From NCBI GenBank assembly GCA_009881125.1, contig WXFH01000025.1, forward strand, positions 1 through 11,305: a stretch of DNA of 11,305 bases. The letters run 5' to 3'. The notes under the pieces were generated by a model that saw nothing but the letters and a program-made list of their open reading frames with translations, did not search any database and was not told where the DNA came from. The translations under genes were made by a program, and so were the position numbers. Within the stretch, counting starts at the first letter, position 1; the number at the start of each line of letters is the position of its first letter. This stretch comes from Acidaminobacter sp. GTDB lineage: Bacteria; Bacillota_A; Clostridia; Peptostreptococcales; Acidaminobacteraceae. Below, in pieces: positions 5,410 through 11,305 of this stretch.

Positions 5410-7290
5410 ATGGAAGCATTTTTGTCGCGGATGGTACTGCCAAAGGAGCTAACGAGGATTTTGGAGGACTGCAAGGGCATCACCGTGCCGGAAAGCCGCT
5501 CGGAACTCCTGACGCTGGCCATGGGGGGAGACCAGAACCAAGACTGGCACGAAGTGGCCTACGACGTGGCCGGCAAAGGCAGGGTCGTGGAGGCGACGGT
5601 GGCAAAGTGTCATAATGGCATTGTGATTAATTATACCGAGGCCTATTTGAGGCGCCGCGACCCGGACTGCATGGTCATTGCGGACGGCAAGGGCACGGAC
5701 AAACAGACCTATTGCGAGCGCTATGGCAATGATTTTTTTAAACTTAGATCGGAAAGTTTTGACTGGATCGCGGATCAAGAGTTGATCCTCATGCCTTTCA
5801 TGGCCGGGGGGCCGGAGCTCGGCTATCCGGCGCTGCTCGTTGGCCCGAAAAACGCCGGTTTTTTTGCCGCTGCGCTCGCGGACATTCAGGGCTTCATCCC
5901 GGGCAGTCAGCTCGAAGCGGGCTTTAAGCCCAAAGCCATAATTTATCTGGCCCCCACCCTTCGCCACACCCATTTTGGCGGGAGGCAAATGGTGGTTCAT
6001 AACCGGTTGGATGATCTCTACGAGCTCTTTTCCTATAATCTCTACCCTGGCCCAAGCGCTAAAAAAGGCGTCTATGGCGTCCTGATCAAAATAGTCGAGG
6101 AGGAAGGCTGGGTCACCGCCCACGGTTCTACAGTTGTGGTCATTACGCCTTATGACAACGTTCTGACTATTATGCACGAAGGCGCCAGCGGCTGCGGAAA
6201 AAGTGAAATGACGGAGCAAATCCACAGGGAGCTGGACGGGCGCATTCTCCTTGGCGAGAACCTGGTGACCTCGGAGCGTCTCTATCATGACATCAAGGAG
6301 ACCTGTGAGCTGCGCCCGGTGACGGATGATATGGCCCTTTGCCATCCGAAGCTTCAAAATGGCAGCCGCAAGCTTATTGTCAAGGACGCGGAGGAGGGCT
6401 GGTTTATCCGGACGGACCATATCAAACGCTATGGCACGGATCCTTATCTGGAAGCCCTTACCATACACCCCAAGGAGCCGCTGATCTTCTTTAATTACAG
6501 CACGGTTCCGAACGCCACCTGTCTGATTTGGGAGCACATTATGGATGCGCCCGGAAAACCGTGCCCGAACCTCCGGGTGATCCTGCCGCGGTGCTTTGTG
6601 CCCAATATTGTGAATGAGGCGGTGGAAATCGATCTTAGGAGCTTTGGCGTCCGAATGCCGCTCTGCACGAAAGAGCACCCTACCTATGGGATTATGGGGC
6701 TGTTCCACGTTCTGCCGCCGGCACTGGCCTGGCTTTGGCGGCTGGTCGCGCCGCGGGGCCACAACAACCCCAGCATCACGGATACCCAGGGCCTGAGCAG
6801 CGAGGGCGTGGGCTCTTATTGGCCATTTTCCCCGGGCAGACAGGTGGATCAGGCGAATCTTTTGCTCCGGCAAATGACCGTGGCTTCAGACACGCGCTAC
6901 ATCCTGGTCCCCAACCAACATATAGGTGCATACAGGGTCAACTTTATGCCCCAGTGGATTGCCCGGGAATATCTGGCCCGCAGAGGCTCTGCCAAATTTG
7001 CACCTGGGCAGCTGCAGCCCGCGCGCTGTCCGCTCCTGGGGTATAACCTCTCCAGTGTCAAGGTCGACGGCACCTACATCCCCCGCGAACTCCTGGATGT
7101 CCTGGAACAGCCGGAGGTTGGCGAAGAAGGCTACGACTACGGCGCAGGGCTTCTGACGGACTTTTTCAAGAAAGAGCTTGCCAAGTTCCTGACAACCTCC
7201 CTGGATCCCCTTGGCCGCCAAATCATAGAGTGCTGTTTAGCCGATGGTCACGTCGACGACTACCTGCCATTTCTGCCTATGAAGTTTTGA
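5410..7290 (+). CDS. DUF4914 family protein with a central P-loop (PEPCK/HPr kinase-like)
   Basis: A 626-residue cytosolic protein that I assign to the uncharacterised DUF4914 family from its overall sequence. The clearest motif is a Walker A loop, GASGCGKS (258-265, Lys264), preceded by EEEGWVTAHG (230-239). The order EGW..H, then strands, then P-loop recalls phosphoenolpyruvate carboxykinases and HPr kinase, where the P-loop likewise follows a beta region. This is inference. Other blocks that look conserved are IIYLAPTLRHTHFGG, FFNYSTVPNATCLIWEH and NNPSITDTQGLSSEG. There is no signal peptide or membrane segment, so nucleotide-dependent kinase or carboxykinase-like chemistry is plausible but unproven. 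ATG 5410 is preferred because AGAGAGGGG lies about 10 bases upstream; an in-frame GTG at 5380 has no such site. The gene is visibly GC-richer than its right-hand neighbours and stands alone behind a strong promoter. A reverse-strand frame 474 codons long inside it is a composition shadow. Confidence 0.85.
   Translation: MEAFLSRMVLPKELTRILEDCKGITVPESRSELLTLAMGGDQNQDWHEVAYDVAGKGRVVEATVAKCHNGIVINYTEAYLRRRDPDCMVIADGKGTDKQTYCERYGNDFFKLRSESFDWIADQELILMPFMAGGPELGYPALLVGPKNAGFFAAALADIQGFIPGSQLEAGFKPKAIIYLAPTLRHTHFGGRQMVVHNRLDDLYELFSYNLYPGPSAKKGVYGVLIKIVEEEGWVTAHGSTVVVITPYDNVLTIMHEGASGCGKSEMTEQIHRELDGRILLGENLVTSERLYHDIKETCELRPVTDDMALCHPKLQNGSRKLIVKDAEEGWFIRTDHIKRYGTDPYLEALTIHPKEPLIFFNYSTVPNATCLIWEHIMDAPGKPCPNLRVILPRCFVPNIVNEAVEIDLRSFGVRMPLCTKEHPTYGIMGLFHVLPPALAWLWRLVAPRGHNNPSITDTQGLSSEGVGSYWPFSPGRQVDQANLLLRQMTVASDTRYILVPNQHIGAYRVNFMPQWIAREYLARRGSAKFAPGQLQPARCPLLGYNLSSVKVDGTYIPRELLDVLEQPEVGEEGYDYGAGLLTDFFKKELAKFLTTSLDPLGRQIIECCLADGHVDDYLPFLPMKF
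7240..7250 (-). repeat. Dispersed 11-mer TGACCATCGGC, copy 4 (inside the DUF4914 gene)
   Basis: Exact copy on the minus strand, ending 40 bases before the end of the DUF4914 reading frame. In the gene it encodes Ala-Asp-Gly-His. TGACCATCGGCTAAA is shared with copy 1. It is the only copy of the five inside a coding region, and it sits at the extreme 3' end. Confidence 0.85.
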
Positions 7291-7434
7291 TGGAAGGTGG
7301 TGTCTGACCCCCGCTTCCACCTCTTGCAGGATACAAAACCATTTTAGTCATCATTAAAATATTAGATATGGGAGAGGTGCGAATCATTTGAGGAAACTGC
7401 AAGCAGAAGTATTCGTTATGAACACTGAGGGACC

Positions 7435-7659
7435 ATGATGATTGATGCGGTAAAGGCTTTACCGCCTAAAATTCTGGAAGAGCTTGAACTGAAAATATGG
7501 AATGTCACAACCGTTGAAGGCTTTAACCGCAAAAAAGAACTAAAGGTTGGCAGGATTCCGTCATTAACGATCAATGAACAGCAGGCTTTCGAATCTTTAA
7601 TACCCCACAGGAAAAAATTGCTGAATAAAATCCATGAATTTCTTCAGGAATCTGATTAA
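7435..7659 (+). CDS. Small hypothetical protein, 74 residues
   Basis: I do not recognise a family. The product is soluble and highly charged, with likely helices (ILEELELKIWNV near residues 14-25 and RKKLLNKIHEFLQESD at the C-terminus) and no cysteine or membrane segment. GAGGGA lies just upstream of two consecutive ATG codons (7435 and 7438), a plausible ribosome site. A 16-codon TTG-started frame (7388-7438), itself preceded by GGGAGAGGTG, ends across this start, as a translationally coupled leader would. It could be a real small regulator or adaptor, or a remnant of a longer gene. The 144 bases before it hold no other clear feature. Confidence 0.45.
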   Translation: MMIDAVKALPPKILEELELKIWNVTTVEGFNRKKELKVGRIPSLTINEQQAFESLIPHRKKLLNKIHEFLQESD

Positions 7660-7712
7660 GGATAATAATGCAAATTCATAAGCGCTTACATAACAGGTTC
7701 ACACAAAAAATA

Positions 7713-7750
7713 AATCCTTGGTACGTTCTAAATAGAGCGTGCCAAGGGTT
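7713..7750 (+). promoter_or_regulatory. Perfect 17-bp RNA hairpin ahead of the flavoprotein gene
   Basis: Bases 7713-7729 pair with 7734-7750 around the loop AAAT. All 17 positions pair if three G-U pairs are allowed. On the opposite strand those three become C-A mismatches, so the structure is better preserved in rightward RNA. No T run follows, so it is not a standard terminator. It ends 32 bases before the next start codon and could be a leader regulatory element, a processing site or a small mobile repeat. Confidence 0.6.
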
Positions 7751-7782
7751 TGCATCAAACTTAAAGAAATGGGAGATTGAAT

Positions 7783-8355
7783 ATGAAAATCACGGTGCTT
7801 TTAGCCAGCCACCGCAGCAAAAAGAATACAGCGCAGACAGCAGAATATTTTTTGGAACATCTGAAAGACGGTAACGAAATCGAGTATGTCAATCTTTTGA
7901 ACAAGAAAATTGAAATCTGCCTGGCCTGTGACTACTGCAGGACGCACTATGGACACTGCATCCTCAAGGATGATATGGAATCGGTCATTCAGACTTTTCA
8001 CCAAAGCGATCTCATCATACTGGCAACACCTTTATATTTCAACAGTGTGACCAGCCGGTTCAAAATATTCATAGACAGAACACAGATTCTTTACAATGCA
8101 AAGTATAAGCTCAAGGATCCCATCTTCAAGGAGAAAAAGAAAGTGGTGGTGATTGCCAACGCAGGAGCGCCCCATTATCCAGGACAATTTGAAGGCATCA
8201 TGGTGGAGTTGAAGCATTTTTTTTGGAATATCAACGCCGACGTGATTGGGTATTACAAGTACAATGATACAGATGAAGTCATGATCAAAGATAATGAGGC
8301 TGCACGGCTCGAACTGGCAAACGCCGGGGCACAAATCGCCAATCTCCAATTTTGA
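7783..8355 (+). CDS. Iron-sulfur flavoprotein / NADPH-dependent FMN reductase family
   Basis: A 190-residue flavodoxin-fold protein. The first strand and phosphate loop are MKITVLLASHRSKKNT, where FMN phosphate binds. It carries the compact cysteine motif C46-X2-C49-X2-C52-X6-C59 followed by DDM, the arrangement used by archaeal and clostridial iron-sulfur flavoproteins to hold a 4Fe-4S cluster. ATPLYFNSVTSRFKIFIDR (from about residue 85) is the second flavin-contact loop, and VVVIANAGAP the third. Length is normal for the family. It probably shuttles electrons between ferredoxin or NAD(P)H and an unknown acceptor in the cytosol. ATG 7783 follows GGGAG by 7 bases; TTG 7777 is too close to that site. 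The gene stands alone, with an unusual hairpin in its leader and a terminator directly after it. Confidence 0.88.
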   Translation: MKITVLLASHRSKKNTAQTAEYFLEHLKDGNEIEYVNLLNKKIEICLACDYCRTHYGHCILKDDMESVIQTFHQSDLIILATPLYFNSVTSRFKIFIDRTQILYNAKYKLKDPIFKEKKKVVVIANAGAPHYPGQFEGIMVELKHFFWNINADVIGYYKYNDTDEVMIKDNEAARLELANAGAQIANLQF

Positions 8356-8378
8356 TAAGAAAGTCGGAAAATTTACTC

Positions 8379-8410
8379 AAAAGGCCATCGACGTATACGA
8401 GGCCTTTTTT
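8379..8410. terminator. Bidirectional terminator between convergent genes
   Basis: AAAAGGCC (8379-8386) pairs with GGCCTTTT (8401-8408), with inner CG/CG pairing. Six T follow on the plus strand, and four T end the stem on the minus strand. It lies 23 bases after the flavoprotein stop and 9 bases after the MFS stop, so it can end both transcripts. Confidence 0.88.
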
Positions 8411-8418
8411 ACATGTGA

Positions 8419-9873
8419 CTATGCCTTGGTTTCTGACTTCCCAACAGGAACCGTTAACAGTATAGAAATGATGGCTGACATCACCATAAACAGATTAAAA
8501 AGCAACGCTATGATCGCGGCATACCGGATCGAAATATTATCTGTTCGCCCCATGAAAAAACCTTCCACAAAAGTGATTTGCTTCATGCTTAGTCCTGTGA
8601 ATATGGCCGCAGAAATGGAGATCCCAAACGCAGAGCCTAAGGCCGATGCCATCCTGTAAATCCCCGAAGCTGAACCCGCTTCTTCTACAGGTATTGAGGT
8701 TAAAGCCGCATCAGCTGATGGTGTTGCGTATAATCCCAAACCAAATCCAAAGAAAGCAAAACCAATTGTACTCACAATTATGTATTGGCTTGTCATCATA
8801 AAAGTAAACGTGGTCATTAATATTCCAACACTGGCGACTACGCACCCCAAAACCATGGGTTTACGGGCGCCATATCTTTGCAGGAGCTTCTCGCCCGCTT
8901 TAATGGCTATTAATATCGCTATAGGATATCCTATGGTTAAAAATCCTGCCTGTAAAGCGGTCATATCCGCTCCTAATTGTACCAGCGACAAGGCAACCAC
9001 CAATGTGCCTGCAGCACCATTCACCATGAAATTAGAGAGCGCTGCGCCTTTATAGGTGCTGTTGCTGAATAAATTGAAGTTAATAAAACTATCTTTTGTA
9101 CTTTTTTCAATCTTGAAAAAGATCAAGAATGATATGACCACTATTGCAGCAAGTCTTAAAGACATTGGACTCGACCATCCAAGTCTGCCACCTTGGCTTA
9201 TTAATATATTTACTGATAACATACCTATCATGAAGGTTATAATTCCGGCCAGGTCAAATCCCCTCTTCTTATCACTGGGTGGATTCTTACTTTCAGGTAC
9301 ACCAGAAATTAAGAAAAAGCTCCCTATGGCGACAACAATAGAAAACCAGTAAATATAGCGCCATCCAATGGTAGAAGCAACAATTCCGCCAAATAAGGAA
9401 CTTAACGCAGCACCTCCCCATGAGCCTATAGAGTAAATGCTGATCGCTCTTTGACGAGACGCGCCTTCATAATAGGCCTTTATCACAGCCAATGCATTAG
9501 GCAGAATACAAGCAGTCGACAGCCCTTGAAAAATACGACCTGCAAATAGAAAAACAGCCGTCTCTTTAGGTGATATTGCTATTATTAAAGATCCAACTAT
9601 ACTTAAAACAAGTCCAATCTTTGTTATTTTAATGCGTCCGAACCTATCACCAAAGCCTCCGATTACAACTATAAAAATGCCAGAAAATAAGGCTGCGGCA
9701 CTTACTGCAATATTGCTCGCATTAACATCAATGCCCAGATCTACGCGAATAGTCGTTGCTATGTTCAAAATGGTTTGAGCGAATAATCCGAAGGTTATAA
9801 CAGCTAAAAATATACCTAACAGTAACCTGTCATTGCCCTGATAATTTTGGCTGGGTATATTATTGTTTTTCAT
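8419..9873 (-). CDS. MFS transporter, DHA2-type (14 transmembrane segments expected)
   Basis: A 484-residue inner-membrane protein with hydrophobic helices throughout. MFS motif A is seen as GGFGDRFGRIK (72-82). The antiporter-type motif C region is GSWGGAALSSLFGG with GWRYIYW (150-176), typical of drug:H+ antiporters. Length and the extra central helices after residue 205 fit the 14-helix DHA2 group (QacA/EmrB-like). The first helix lacks the usual acidic residue of motif D1 (it reads TILNIATTIR), so the substrate may differ from classic drug pumps. GGGAG lies about 9 bases upstream of the ATG. The gene starts 13 bases after the M42 peptidase stop and is probably cotranscribed with it. That pairing suggests export or import of a peptide or amino-acid-like compound, which is inference. 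Confidence 0.9.
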   Translation of the reverse strand: MKNNNIPSQNYQGNDRLLLGIFLAVITFGLFAQTILNIATTIRVDLGIDVNASNIAVSAAALFSGIFIVVIGGFGDRFGRIKITKIGLVLSIVGSLIIAISPKETAVFLFAGRIFQGLSTACILPNALAVIKAYYEGASRQRAISIYSIGSWGGAALSSLFGGIVASTIGWRYIYWFSIVVAIGSFFLISGVPESKNPPSDKKRGFDLAGIITFMIGMLSVNILISQGGRLGWSSPMSLRLAAIVVISFLIFFKIEKSTKDSFINFNLFSNSTYKGAALSNFMVNGAAGTLVVALSLVQLGADMTALQAGFLTIGYPIAILIAIKAGEKLLQRYGARKPMVLGCVVASVGILMTTFTFMMTSQYIIVSTIGFAFFGFGLGLYATPSADAALTSIPVEEAGSASGIYRMASALGSAFGISISAAIFTGLSMKQITFVEGFFMGRTDNISIRYAAIIALLFNLFMVMSAIISILLTVPVGKSETKA

Positions 9874-9886
9874 TAAATTAGTCTCC

Positions 9887-10978
9887 CTATATCATTGTCA
9901 GATCAATGTGCTTCTTTAAAAAGTCTTCTGTGATTTTTAGAGCACTGACAACATCCTCTAAATGGCAGATTTCAACCGGAGAGTGTGAATATCTTCTCGG
10001 AATGGCCAATGATACAATTGCCATTCCATTACCAGCATACAGACACTTCGCGCCATCAGTTAGATACGCGGCGCCAATAAAAGCAAATTCTTGAAATTTC
10101 GAGTTCGTGGTCACCGCTGAAGCTCTAACAGCTTCTACTAGCTTAGGATGGCTTGTGGCATAGCTGAGAGCATTTAAGTAAGCCTGAGATAAGATGATCA
10201 CTGGGCCTTTATTTAAGGCAATAGGAAGTTCTTTAACCGAATCACAGTCAGGCACATCACCCGCTGGCACTGTATCAATAAAGAGGCCATAATCAGGTTT
10301 CAAATAGTTTACCGCAGCTGAAACTGCGCTGACCGTAGTCTCTTCCAGAATTCCAAATACCGCGAATATTTCTCCTTGAATATCCTCGGTTTTAAGTTCT
10401 ATCATAGCCTCAATAAGAATTGCGCAACCAATCCTGTCATCTAATGCTCGCCCACATAAATAGTCCGTATCAGCCATTTCCTGGCATGGAGACTCAGGCA
10501 CAATTTGTGATCCGGTTCTGATCCCAAGGGCCTCTGCGTCTTCTCTTGATCTAACACAAATATCCACGTAGGATTGTTTGATGGATTGCGGTTTTGCCAT
10601 TTCTTCCGGAGTCAGCATATGAGCTGATCGTGTTCCTATGACACCAGGCACCGCACCCTGATCGCCCTTAACCCAAACTCTCCTGCCCGGCATACAAGCT
10701 TCAGAAGCAAGGCCAACCTTTCCAAAATACAAAAATCCATTAGGTGTTATAGTCGTTACAGCATATCCTACCTCATCCATATGAGCGCTGACCAGCACAC
10801 GTGGTCCAGGCTTTGTACCCTTTTTTCTCGCTACTAATATTCCGCAATTCATCATCTCAACGGAATCCACATGGTCTTTAAGTTCGTTTTTTATGTATTT
10901 GGCCACATCCCACTCATAACCGCTTAAACCAATAATCGACGTCAGTTCTTTAAGTCGTTTTCTCAGTTGTTCCTTCAC
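9887..10978 (-). CDS. M42 family metallo-aminopeptidase (glutamyl aminopeptidase/FrvX-like)
   Basis: A 363-residue cytosolic enzyme of the dinuclear-metal M42 family, which usually forms large tetrahedral particles that trim short peptides. The metal and catalytic residues are visible: His66 and Asp68 (SAHMDEVGY), Asp180 (GRALDDRIG), Glu212 and Glu213 (ILEETT), Asp235 (LFIDTVPAGD) and His332 (RRYSHSPVEI). The family often has QEEVG where this protein has LEETT, so the loop after the catalytic pair is unusual. The start is GTG 10978, because a perfect AAGGAGG (10993-10987) lies 8 bases upstream. The frame is open further to an ATG at 11059, but that would put the ribosome site inside the gene. 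It is the first gene of a leftward unit with the MFS transporter. Confidence 0.92.
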   Translation of the reverse strand: MKEQLRKRLKELTSIIGLSGYEWDVAKYIKNELKDHVDSVEMMNCGILVARKKGTKPGPRVLVSAHMDEVGYAVTTITPNGFLYFGKVGLASEACMPGRRVWVKGDQGAVPGVIGTRSAHMLTPEEMAKPQSIKQSYVDICVRSREDAEALGIRTGSQIVPESPCQEMADTDYLCGRALDDRIGCAILIEAMIELKTEDIQGEIFAVFGILEETTVSAVSAAVNYLKPDYGLFIDTVPAGDVPDCDSVKELPIALNKGPVIILSQAYLNALSYATSHPKLVEAVRASAVTTNSKFQEFAFIGAAYLTDGAKCLYAGNGMAIVSLAIPRRYSHSPVEICHLEDVVSALKITEDFLKKHIDLTMI

Positions 10979-11164
10979 GAAATAGACCTCCTTAAAGTCA
11001 TTGTTCTGATCAGATCCGCGGTGAGATTCACTCATCAGTTTCAATGAACTTATACCCAATTCAATATTTGTTGACTTATGATTTTTAAGTGTTTTAAGTT
11101 TTCTTTGTCCCCTCTTACACGCATAGCAACATCATTCAATGAATGAAATGACAGTAAATAACAA

Positions 11165-11175
11165 TGACCATCGGC
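11165..11175 (+). repeat. Dispersed 11-mer TGACCATCGGC, copy 5
   Basis: Exact copy, followed by AGAG and then the predicted left end of an insertion sequence. It lies 186 bases upstream of the M42 start codon. Whether the lack of the usual A-rich tail is due to the insertion cannot be told. Confidence 0.85.
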
Positions 11176-11188
11176 AGAGTGATATGCT

Positions 11189-11235
11189 CCCTTTGTAGTA
11201 GACAGTTGAAATAATAAAACTGTCACTACAAGGGG
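11189..11235. repeat. Inverted repeat between the IS end and its first gene
   Basis: CCCTTTGTAGTAGACAGTT (11189-11207) and AACTGTCACTACAAGGGG (11218-11235) are inverted arms with one bulged A and one near-end mismatch, around a 10-base loop. The left arm overlaps the presumed terminal repeat. The right arm ends just before the start codon and includes the ribosome site AGGGG, so the folded RNA could hide it. It may also be a second transposase-binding site. Confidence 0.65.
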
Positions 11236-11244
11236 AGTTTTTCT

Positions 11245-11305
11245 ATGAAAAGAAAATCAAAGATCAGTTACGAGGAAAAGATTCAAGCAGTCCAGCGCTA
11301 TATAA
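11245..11305 (+). CDS. IS3-family transposase OrfA, N-terminal fragment (runs off the window)
   Basis: Only 20 residues are present: MKRKSKISYEEKIQAVQRYI. The basic start followed by YEEKIQAVQRY matches the first helix of the HTH_28/IS150-type OrfA DNA-binding domain, which recognises the element's ends. AAGGGGAG (11230-11237) lies 7 bases upstream. The frame is open to the window edge, so length and any programmed frameshift to OrfB cannot be seen. Confidence 0.75.
   Translation, partial: MKRKSKISYEEKIQAVQRYI

Larger units (their letters stand above)
11180..11305 (+). mobile_element. Left end of an IS3-family (IS150-like) insertion sequence, cut by the window edge
   Basis: TGATATGCTCCC starting at 11180, followed by a TTTGTAGTAGACAGTT block, resembles the TG...CCC...GT..GACA terminal repeats of IS3-family elements. 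A transposase-like reading frame opens 65 bases further in. The preceding AGAG or GAG could be the target duplication, but the right end is outside the window. No neighbouring gene is interrupted. Confidence 0.7.

Noticed and set aside
5449..6873. A 474-codon minus-strand frame opposite the DUF4914 gene
   Set aside because: It is rich in Arg, His and Pro with no recognisable motif, as expected for the antisense of a GC-rich gene, and it lacks its own ribosome site.
7291..7325. Possible terminator after the DUF4914 gene (AGGTGG with CCACCT)
   Set aside because: The stem is short, has competing pairings and is not followed by a T run.
7668..7874. A 68-codon plus-strand frame
   Set aside because: It runs through the hairpin and overlaps the flavoprotein gene out of frame, without a convincing start site.
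11132..11146. Dyad TCATTCA-A-TGAATGA upstream of the M42 gene
   Set aside because: A 7-base-arm dyad with fixed spacing is expected about once by chance in a window this long, and no clear promoter lies beside it.

Overview
The window looks like part of the chromosome of a low-to-moderate GC anaerobic Firmicute, probably a clostridial acetogen-like organism. The Eubacteriaceae/Acetobacterium group is a guess. The evidence is strong purine-rich Shine-Dalgarno sites, a cobalamin riboswitch read by a Firmicutes-style intrinsic terminator, a compact Fe-S flavoprotein, a DUF4914 protein and an IS3-family element. No single marker fixes the species.

Layout. Bases 1-176 hold nothing I can support. 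A promoter (177-204), a cobalamin riboswitch (227-384) and a terminator (430-476) control cobT (506-1633), which makes the alpha-ribazole phosphate lower ligand of B12. A strong hairpin at 1723-1774 separates cobT from a convergent small membrane protein gene (1779-2078, minus strand) that has its own promoter at 2134-2162. A DJ-1/PfpI-family gene follows (2335-2919). The next 307 bases carry two stem-loops, the second ending in a nine-T run. A secreted subtilase precursor is encoded on the minus strand (3227-5002). The 407-base gap to its right holds a near-consensus promoter with a dyad over its predicted start point (5206-5252). That promoter reads into a 626-residue DUF4914 protein with a central P-loop (5410-7290).

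The right half is visibly more AT-rich. It has a small unknown ORF (7435-7659), a G-U-tolerant 17-bp hairpin just upstream of an iron-sulfur flavoprotein gene (7783-8355), a bidirectional terminator (8379-8410) and a leftward two-gene unit: an M42 aminopeptidase (9887-10978) followed 13 bases later by a 14-TM-type MFS transporter (8419-9873). The window ends inside the left end of an IS3/IS150-like insertion sequence (from about 11180).

The least explained feature is an exact 11-mer, TGACCATCGGC, present five times in 11.3 kb (1692 +, 2927 -, 5297 +, 7240 -, 11165 +). About 0.005 copies would be expected by chance. Four copies are intergenic and one lies in the last codons of the DUF4914 gene. 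It behaves like a dispersed genomic signal of unknown role.

The genes mostly look like independent housekeeping or accessory units. Only the M42-MFS pair looks like an operon. I see no defence system, CRISPR array, tRNA or rRNA.
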